Source of the DNA: RYN-111 sp046723735
Lineage (GTDB): Bacteria; Actinomycetota; Actinomycetes; Mycobacteriales; SCTD01
DNA: 64,000 bases
Direction: 5' to 3'
Assembly: GCA_046723735.1 (NCBI GenBank)
Contig: JBKOVB010000088.1
Coordinates: forward strand, 14,670 to 78,669
Position numbers and translations under genes: made by a program
Notes under the pieces: model-generated
Told to the model about the DNA's origin: nothing
What the model saw: only the letters and a program-made list of their open reading frames with translations
Database searches by the model: none
Part shown: positions 58,862 to 64,000 of the stretch, piece by piece
Layout: every line of letters begins with the position of its first letter
How positions within the stretch are numbered: the stretch's first letter is position 1

Positions 58862-59308
58862 ATGAAGCTGATCCTCACCCAGGACGTCCCGCACCTCGGT
58901 GCCCCCGGCGACCTCGTCGAGGTCAAGGACGGGTACGGCCGCAACTTCCTCGTGCCGCAGGGCCTGGCGATCCTCGCCACCCGGGGTGCCGAGAAGCAGG
59001 TCGCGAACATCCGTCGCGCCCGTGAGGCCCGCACCGTGCGTGACCTGGCGCACGCCAACGAGATCAAGCAGAAGCTCGAGGCGCTCACCGTGACGCTGAC
59101 CGCGCACGCCGGCGAGGCCGGCAAGCTCTTCGGCTCGGTGACCTCGGCCGACGTCGCGACCGCGATCGCGAAGGCAGGCGGCCCCAAGCTCGACAAGCGC
59201 TCGGTCGTCATCGCCAGCCCGATCAAGTCCGTGGGCTCCCACACCGTCCAGGTGAAGGTGCACGGCGACGTCGAGGTCAAGCTGCCCGTGACGGTTGTCG
59301 CGGGCTGA
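58862..59308 (+). CDS. rplI: 50S ribosomal protein L9
   Basis: A 148-residue L9: KLILTQDVPHLGAPGDLVEV then KDGYGRNFLVPQGLAILAT, the long connecting helix (~45-75), and the C-terminal domain (LFGSVTSADVATAIA, VHGDVEVKLPVTV). Last gene of the rpsF operon; a terminator hairpin begins 19 nt after the stop. Confidence 0.97.
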   Translation: MKLILTQDVPHLGAPGDLVEVKDGYGRNFLVPQGLAILATRGAEKQVANIRRAREARTVRDLAHANEIKQKLEALTVTLTAHAGEAGKLFGSVTSADVATAIAKAGGPKLDKRSVVIASPIKSVGSHTVQVKVHGDVEVKLPVTVVAG

Positions 59309-59327
59309 CGCCCTCTTCCGTACGACG

Positions 59328-59359
59328 CGGCCCGGCTCCCCTCAGGGGAAGCCGGGCCG
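59328..59359. terminator. bidirectional terminator after rplI
   Basis: CGGCCCGGCTCCCC (59328-59341) pairs with GGGGAAGCCGGGCCG (59345-59359) around TCA with one small bulge. It lies between the convergent stops of rplI and the SRPBCC gene; no strong T-run. Confidence 0.88.
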
Positions 59360-59368
59360 TTGCGCGTC

Positions 59369-59818
59369 TCAGGCGCCCGCTTCGACCTTCTCCTTGAGCA
59401 TTCGCAGGCGCTTACGGGCGTCGGGCTTGCCCACGATCGGGAACAGCACCGGGGCGAGCACGGCCGCGGCGCCGTGCATCTTCGGGAACTCCAGGTGGTG
59501 GGTGACCTCGGTGCCCGCACCAGCGGGCTTCAGCTCGTAGACGTGCTGGAAGGACCCCTGCTCGTCGTCCGCACGCAGCTCAAGCCGTTGCGGTGGCGTC
59601 ACCACCATGAGCTCCACGTCGTTCTTGTGGTGCTTGTCGCCCGGAATCACGCCCACCGAGCGGTAGTGGCTCCCGACGGCGCCCGGCTCGCCTGAGACGA
59701 GCTCGGCGGTGTAGTCCTTGGGAGACCACTGCCTGTGCTTCTCGAGATCGGCGACCCACGGCCACACCTGCTCCGGCGGTGCGTCGATGGTGACCGAGAA
59801 CGTGCCCTGCGTCGTCAT
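59369..59818 (-). CDS. SRPBCC family protein (polyketide cyclase/START-like)
   Basis: A 149-residue helix-grip protein. TFSVTIDAPPEQVWPWVADL and HRQWSPKDYTAELVSGEPGA are the usual N-terminal half of the fold; MVVTPPQRLELRADDEQGSF and HVYELKPAGAGTEVTHHLEF the second half. Probably binds a hydrophobic ligand. No catalytic residues can be named. Downstream (convergent) of rplI. Confidence 0.88.
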   Translation of the reverse strand: MTTQGTFSVTIDAPPEQVWPWVADLEKHRQWSPKDYTAELVSGEPGAVGSHYRSVGVIPGDKHHKNDVELMVVTPPQRLELRADDEQGSFQHVYELKPAGAGTEVTHHLEFPKMHGAAAVLAPVLFPIVGKPDARKRLRMLKEKVEAGA

Positions 59819-59880
59819 GTCGACCTCCCCTGCCGAGCCGGACGGTACGGAAACGGCAGGGGTCGATCAAGGGGAGACGG

Positions 59881-60291
59881 TCAGTCCTTGTGCCGTCTGC
59901 GGCCGAGCCGGCGAGTCCGTTCGGCGACTTCCTCGGTCGCGGTGCGGATGATCTGGGCCCGCATCCGTGCGCGCTGGCTGCGCATGCGGGTGATCAGGAA
60001 GGTGATGAGCACGGCACCGACCGTCATGGCGAGCCGGTTCACGTCGACCGCCGGCCGCCAGGTCACCTTGTCTCCGCGCAGCACGTAGGCACCGGCGGGG
60101 TGGGCCGCCATGCCGAAGCCGCCGCCCTCGCCCTCCTGACCGCCCTGGTCGTGCCCGCCGCCCCCGCCCGCGCCGCCGCGCACCCTGGCCGCGGTGATCA
60201 GCGTGAGCCCGTCGCGCTCGAGCGGCTCCGAGAACACCTTCTTCACGGTGATGGCGTCCTGGGCGCTCGCGGTGAGGTCTTCGACCTTCAT
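59881..60291 (-). CDS. GerW/YtfJ-family protein with membrane helix
   Basis: A 136-residue protein. SAQDAITVKKVFSEPLERDG then LTLITAARVRGG is the GerW start; a Gly-rich segment (GGAGGGGGHDQGGQEGEGGG) follows; GMAAHPAGAYVLRGDKVTWR is the second conserved block; a membrane helix (LAMTVGAVLITFLITRM) and a basic tail (SQRARMRAQIIRTATEEVAE) end it. GerW is a spore-germination factor in Bacillus; actinobacterial homologues are of unknown function. Confidence 0.8.
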   Translation of the reverse strand: MKVEDLTASAQDAITVKKVFSEPLERDGLTLITAARVRGGAGGGGGHDQGGQEGEGGGFGMAAHPAGAYVLRGDKVTWRPAVDVNRLAMTVGAVLITFLITRMRSQRARMRAQIIRTATEEVAERTRRLGRRRHKD

Positions 60292-60398
60292 CTCGTCCTC
60301 CTCCGTGTGCTTCTCCTAGTGAAGAGGCGCCGGAGCGACGGGTTCGGACCTGACCGATGAACTGACCACGGGCTGGGTGAAGGCCGCCGGGTCCGGCG

Positions 60399-61349
60399 TC
60401 AAGGCGTGACCAGGACCTTGGCGAGCGCCCGGCGCTCGTCGAGCTCCAGCAGCGCCTCGGCGGCCGCCTCCAGGGGATGGCTGTTGCCGACCAGCGGCAC
60501 GAGCGCCCCGCTCTCGAGCGCCGGCAGCAGGCGCCCCCACTGCTCCTGCAGGTAGCGGGGGTTGTTCATGAAGAACTCGCCCCAGGCCACGCCGATGATG
60601 CTGATGTTGTTGAGCAGCAGGCGGTTCACCTTCACCTCGGGGATCGACCCGGCGGCGAAGCCCACCACGAGGAGCCGTCCCTCCCGCGCCAGCACGCGCA
60701 GGCTGTCCGTGAAGCGCTCCCCGCCCACCGGGTCGAGCACGAGGTCGACGCCGCGACCGCCGGTGAGCTCCTTGACCGGCGTGAGGAAGTCCAGGCCGAC
60801 CACCTCGTCCGCGCCGGCACGGCGCGCCACCTGCGCCTTCTCGTCCGACGACACGACGGCGATCACCCGCGCGCCCAGCACCTTGGCGTACTGGATGGTG
60901 GCGACCCCGATACCCCCCGCCGCACCGTGCACGAGCAGGGTCTCACCGGGCTGCAGCCGGCCCCGTCGTACCAGGGCGAACTCGACGGTCAGGTAGTTCA
61001 TCGGCAGCGCCGCGCCCTCGGCGTACGACAGCCGGTCCGGCAGTGGGAAGACCATGCTCGGGTCGACCGCGACCCGCTCCGCGAACCCGCCCCAGCCGGG
61101 GAAGGCCGCCACCCGCTGACCCGGCGTGAACCCCTCGCCGCTGAGCACGGTGCCCGCGACCTCGGCGCCGGGGACGAACGGCAGCGGCATCTTGATCTGG
61201 TACCTGCCGTAGGTCTGCAGCACGTCGGGGAAGTTCACGCCGCACGCCTGCACCTCGACCAGCACCTTGCCCGTCGCGTCGGGCTCGGGGAGGTCGACGA
61301 GCTGCACGGCCTTCGGGCCGTCGAGGGACGTCACCTGGATCGCACGCAT
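60399..61349 (-). CDS. NADPH:quinone oxidoreductase (zinc-independent MDR family)
   Basis: A 316-residue medium-chain dehydrogenase/reductase. The N-terminal GroES-like domain has ACGVNFPDVLQTYGRYQIKM and PFVPGAEVAGTVL; the Rossmann domain has LLVHGAAGGIGVATIQYAKV then GARVIAVVSSDEK; the structural zinc Cys are absent. Closest in type to quinone oxidoreductase QOR. ATG 61349 is chosen because family members begin MRAIQVTSLDGP; an upstream in-frame GTG at 61358 is less likely. The substrate is not fixed by sequence. Confidence 0.9.
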   Translation of the reverse strand: MRAIQVTSLDGPKAVQLVDLPEPDATGKVLVEVQACGVNFPDVLQTYGRYQIKMPLPFVPGAEVAGTVLSGEGFTPGQRVAAFPGWGGFAERVAVDPSMVFPLPDRLSYAEGAALPMNYLTVEFALVRRGRLQPGETLLVHGAAGGIGVATIQYAKVLGARVIAVVSSDEKAQVARRAGADEVVGLDFLTPVKELTGGRGVDLVLDPVGGERFTDSLRVLAREGRLLVVGFAAGSIPEVKVNRLLLNNISIIGVAWGEFFMNNPRYLQEQWGRLLPALESGALVPLVGNSHPLEAAAEALLELDERRALAKVLVTP

Positions 61350-61410
61350 GCCCCGCACGCTATCCACAGGCCGGCCACGGACTGTCACACCCTCGCGACA
61401 CCCTGGCGCC

Positions 61411-61965
61411 ATGGACCTCTTCGGCCAGGACCTCCTCGACGCCGCGACGCACAAGGCCGTCTTCGGCGAGCTCCCCACGTCGTTGCAGCAGAGGCTGCGT
61501 ACGCCGGAAGTTGGCGACCTCGTGCTGCAGCTGCTGGACGCGGGTTGGCGTCCTGGCCAGCTCGGCGCCCGGGTCGCCGCACTGCCGGCCGGCCCCGACC
61601 CGGTTGCTGAGATCACCGCGCTGCTGCGGGGCTTCGCGGACCAGGTGCCGCCGGACGCGCGCTGGCGCCAGGAGAAGGCGGTCCGCGACCGCGAGGCCGC
61701 GCGGGCCCGGGCGGAAGCCGAGGAGCCGGCCACGGAGGAGTCGCGGCGGCAGTGGTTGGCCGAGATCCGGGCCGGTCTCGCGGGCCCGCGCCAGCTCCGC
61801 GTCGTGACGCCGACCCGGACCCGGCCGGCGTGCGCGCTGTGCGGCGAGGACAGCAGCTACTTCGTCACCCGCGAGGTGCGGCTGTGCGACACCTGCGTGG
61901 GCCTGCTCTCGTCCGGCGGGGTGCGGCTCACGATGGAGGAGCAGAGCGAGGGGCTGGCCGGATGA
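61411..61965 (+). CDS. hypothetical protein with C-terminal zinc-finger motif
   Basis: A 184-residue protein starting at ATG 61411 without a clear ribosome binding site. Residues 1-85 are helical; ~95-125 is a highly charged Arg/Glu/Ala helix; near the end two C-x-x-C pairs (CALCGEDSSYFV and RLCDTCVGLL) form a likely zinc site. No family name comes to mind. It precedes dnaB by 247 bp on the same strand. A DnaA-box-like 9-mer, CTATCCACA (61360-61368), lies upstream. Confidence 0.6.
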   Translation: MDLFGQDLLDAATHKAVFGELPTSLQQRLRTPEVGDLVLQLLDAGWRPGQLGARVAALPAGPDPVAEITALLRGFADQVPPDARWRQEKAVRDREAARARAEAEEPATEESRRQWLAEIRAGLAGPRQLRVVTPTRTRPACALCGEDSSYFVTREVRLCDTCVGLLSSGGVRLTMEEQSEGLAG

Positions 61966-61979
61966 TGCATGTATTTCTT

Positions 61980-62121
61980 GCGTCCACAGCCCGTGGACGC
62001 AGGTGCGGGCGCCGGGCCCGCGCGGAGGGGGCCGGCGGGGGCGCGGTCTCCACAGCCTGCCGACAGGTCGTCCACAGCGACGCGCCGGGCGATCCACACC
62101 GTGCTCCCAAGGGCGTCCACA
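61980..62121 (+). promoter_or_regulatory. cluster of DnaA-box-like sites upstream of dnaB
   Basis: Five TCCACA hexamers on the same strand within 142 bp: GCGTCCACA (61980-61988), GTCTCCACA (62046-62054), TCGTCCACA (62068-62076, 8/9 to consensus), CGATCCACA (62090-62098) and GCGTCCACA (62113-62121). All lie between the zinc-finger gene and the dnaB GTG at 62213. Their density is far above background. The dnaB promoter must also be here. Confidence 0.6.
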
Positions 62122-62212
62122 GGGCTGCCGGAAAGGGGGCGCGACGGAGTGGGGTGTGGCCCCGTCGTACGGCTAGAAAGGTCTCTTCATCGGACAGGGG
62201 GCAGGGGCGCAG

Positions 62213-64000
62213 GTGAGCGAGCGGGTCATCGAGCTCAGCCAGCGACCGGTCGGCACCCCGGCGGAGTTCGAGCGCACGCCACCCCAGGACAACGCCGCCG
62301 AGCAGTCCGTCCTCGGCGGCATGCTGCTCAACAAGGACGCCATCGCCGACGTCGTCGAGGTCGTCAAGAGCACCGACTTCTACCGGCCCGCGCACCAGAT
62401 CATCTTCGACGTCGTCCTCGACCTGTACGGCAAGGGCGAGCCGGCCGACGCGATCACCGTCGGGGCCGAGCTGACCAAGAACGGCGACGCCGGGCGGGTC
62501 GGCGGGCTGCCGTACCTGCACACCCTGGTCTCGATGGTGCCGACGGCGGCGAACGCCGGGTACTACGCGAAGATCGTCGCGGAGCTCGCGATCCTGCGGC
62601 GGCTGGTCGAGGCCGGCACCCGGATCGTGCAGCTCGGGTACTCCGCGGACGGGCAGGACGTCGACGACATCGTCGACCGGGCGCAGCAAGCGATCTACGA
62701 CGTCACCGAGCGGCGCACGTCCGAGGACTACACGCTGCTCGCGGACCTCATGAACCCGACGATGGACGAGCTCGAGACCATCGGCGGCCGCAACGGCCTG
62801 ATGTCCGGCGTGCCGACCGGGTTCCAGGACCTGGACCAGCTGACCAACGGTCTGCACCCCGGCCAGATGATCGTCATCGCCGGCCGTCCCGGTATGGGGA
62901 AGGCGCTCGCGCTCGACACCCCGCTGCCGACGCCGACCGGCTGGACGACCATGGGCGAGGTCCAGGTCGGCGACCAGCTGCTGGGCGCGGACGGGAAGCC
63001 GACGACCGTGGTCGCCGCGACCGACGTGATGCTCGACCGGCCGTGCTACGAGGTCACGTTCAGCGACGGCACCACGATCGTCGCGGACGCCGAGCACCAG
63101 TGGATGGTCGACGGCCGCATCCGTACGACGGCCCAGCTGGTCGGCGGTGAAGTGCTGCCTCGGCCCGACAACCTGGATCTCTGGGCGGAACACGCTTCCG
63201 CGGAAACACCCGAGCTCCGGTTCGTCGTGCTGGTCGAGGCGGTTCGGTCGGTGCCTGTCCGGTGCGTCGAGGTCGACAACATCGACCACCTTTACCTCGC
63301 CAGCCACGCGTTCATCCCGACGCACAACTCGACGCTGGGTCTCGACATCGCCCGCAGCGCCTCCATCAAGCACGGGCAGACGGCGGCGATCTTCTCGCTC
63401 GAGATGAGCAAGACCGAGATCACCATGCGTCTGCTCTCCGCCGAAGCACGCGTGGCGCTGCACCACATGCGGTCCGGCTCGATGACCGACGACGACTGGG
63501 CGCGGCTGGCGCGGCGGATGGGCGAGGTGGCGGAGGCGCCGCTGTTCATCGACGACTCGCCCAACCTGACGATGATGGAGATCCGCTCCAAGGCCCGGCG
63601 GCTCAAGCAGCGCCACGACCTCAAGCTCGTGGTCATCGACTACCTGCAGCTCATGACCGGCAACAAGAAGGCCGAGAGCCGCCAGCAGGAGGTCTCCGAG
63701 ATCTCCCGGGCACTCAAGCTGCTCGCCAAGGAGCTCGAGTTGCCGGTGATCGCGATGTCGCAGCTCAACCGTGGCGCCGAGCAGCGCACCGATAAGAAGC
63801 CCCAGCTGTCCGACCTGCGGGAGTCCGGCTGCCTGCCCGCCTCGACGCGGGTGCTGCGCGCCGACACCGGTGCCGAGACGACGATGGGCGAGCTGTTCGC
63901 GAGCGGCGCCCGTGACGTGCCCGTGTGGTCGCTCGACTCTTCGCTCCGGTACGTCCGCCGCCACCTCACGCACGTGTTCTCCACCGGCGTGAAGCCGGTG
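62213..64000 (+). CDS. dnaB: replicative DNA helicase DnaB, with two inteins; 3' end beyond window
   Basis: Partial gene from GTG 62213. The N-terminal domain is complete (ERTPPQDNAAEQSVLGGMLL, DAITVGAELTKNGDAGRVGG). The RecA-like domain starts at VPTGFQDLDQLTNGLHPGQM; the P-loop AGRPGMGK is interrupted after Lys230 by intein 1 and resumes STLGLDIARSASIKHG. Walker B is LKLVVIDYLQLMTGNKK; MSQLNRGAEQRTDKKPQLSD with LRESG follows, where intein 2 begins. Unspliced product cannot have a working P-loop. The extein motifs fit DnaB well; the DNA-binding loop and remaining C-terminus lie beyond the right edge. Confidence 0.97.
   Translation, partial: MSERVIELSQRPVGTPAEFERTPPQDNAAEQSVLGGMLLNKDAIADVVEVVKSTDFYRPAHQIIFDVVLDLYGKGEPADAITVGAELTKNGDAGRVGGLPYLHTLVSMVPTAANAGYYAKIVAELAILRRLVEAGTRIVQLGYSADGQDVDDIVDRAQQAIYDVTERRTSEDYTLLADLMNPTMDELETIGGRNGLMSGVPTGFQDLDQLTNGLHPGQMIVIAGRPGMGKALALDTPLPTPTGWTTMGEVQVGDQLLGADGKPTTVVAATDVMLDRPCYEVTFSDGTTIVADAEHQWMVDGRIRTTAQLVGGEVLPRPDNLDLWAEHASAETPELRFVVLVEAVRSVPVRCVEVDNIDHLYLASHAFIPTHNSTLGLDIARSASIKHGQTAAIFSLEMSKTEITMRLLSAEARVALHHMRSGSMTDDDWARLARRMGEVAEAPLFIDDSPNLTMMEIRSKARRLKQRHDLKLVVIDYLQLMTGNKKAESRQQEVSEISRALKLLAKELELPVIAMSQLNRGAEQRTDKKPQLSDLRESGCLPASTRVLRADTGAETTMGELFASGARDVPVWSLDSSLRYVRRHLTHVFSTGVKPV
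62903..63328 (+). mobile_element. DnaB intein 1, class 3 mini-intein in the P-loop
   Basis: A 142-residue insert, ALALDTPLPTPTGWTTMGEV to FIPTHN, between P-loop Lys230 and Ser373. It lacks an N-terminal Cys or Ser (starts Ala1). Class 3 hallmarks: Trp67 (block B, DAEHQWMV), Cys121 (block F, PVRCVEVD), Thr140 (block G, IPTHN), C-terminal His141-Asn142 and +1 Ser. No homing endonuclease. A second Cys, Cys48 (LDRPCYE), matches the residue proposed to form a redox disulfide with the catalytic Cys in the mycobacterial DnaB P-loop intein. Confidence 0.9.
63830..64000 (+). mobile_element. DnaB intein 2, N-terminal part only
   Basis: At the conserved RESG/S site the sequence changes to CLPASTRVLRADTGAETTMG then ELFASGARDVPVWSLDSSLR, an intein block A with Cys1 (class 1). 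57 residues are visible before the edge. The site is the same as that of the Synechocystis DnaB intein. Presence of an endonuclease cannot be judged. Confidence 0.88.

Overview
The window is a high-GC actinomycete chromosome segment spanning the replication-origin core. Gene order (gyrA-gyrB-dciA-recF-gnd-dnaN-dnaA, then rpmH-rnpA-yidD-yidC-jag-rsmG-parA-parB, then cwlM-trxA-trxB-sigM-murJ-pcnA, then ino1-padR-ponA-rpsF-ssb-rpsR-rplI-dnaB) is the arrangement known from Streptomyces, including gnd between dnaN and recF. GTG and TTG starts, strong G/C third-position bias, DUF6049, DLW-39, DUF3566 and a padR-ino1 pair (inositol for mycothiol and phosphatidylinositol) all fit Actinomycetes. The sequence does not settle the genus.

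Layout. 1-6.3 kb is accessory: a truncated GGDEF membrane protein, a divergent exopolysaccharide sugar-phosphate transferase, and a cluster of a tiny membrane protein, an arylsulfatase, a DUF6325 protein and a 50-residue basic peptide. 6.3-16.2 kb carries tRNA-Ala, DLW-39, tRNA-Ile, a DUF3566 protein, gyrA, gyrB (two parS sites between them), dciA, recF, gnd and dnaN, all on the minus strand. Candidate oriC sequence lies on both sides of dnaA (16.2-16.5 and 18.1-18.6 kb); the best DnaA boxes are upstream of dnaA. 18.6-23.6 kb is the plus-strand rpmH-to-parB run with many 4-nt overlaps. 23.9-28.8 kb holds metabolic genes (CoA-transferase family, VOC protein, aminotransferase, GNAT) and cwlM. 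29-40.7 kb, mostly minus strand, is a redox and envelope block: trxA, trxB, anti-sigma, sigM, a MurJ-associated pseudokinase, two NlpC/P60 hydrolases (one behind a c-di-AMP riboswitch), murJ, DUF6049 and a Nudix hydrolase. 40.8-50 kb has pcnA, a FecR-domain protein, an MFS transporter, a secreted protein, ino1, padR and a class A PBP. 50-57.6 kb has a large secreted protein, two GT-C glycosyltransferases, a GT2, an AP endonuclease and a cupredoxin-like protein. 57.7-64 kb has rpsF-ssb-rpsR-rplI, some small genes, and dnaB cut off by the right edge.

How the genes fit together: DnaA, DnaN, DciA, DnaB, SSB, gyrase and RecF form the replication set; ParA, ParB and parS segregate the origin; RnpA, YidD, YidC and Jag link RNA processing to membrane insertion; MurJ, the pseudokinase, CwlM, PonA and the NlpC/P60 enzymes build and remodel the wall; SigM with its anti-sigma and the thioredoxin pair handle stress.

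Most notable: dnaB carries two inteins. One is a 142-residue class 3 mini-intein splitting the P-loop between Lys and Ser; the second starts at the RESG/S site and runs off the edge. Also notable are a two-copy nested-palindrome intergenic repeat, a c-di-AMP riboswitch, an inactive kinase detached from MurJ, and clusters of DnaA boxes beside dnaA and dnaB.
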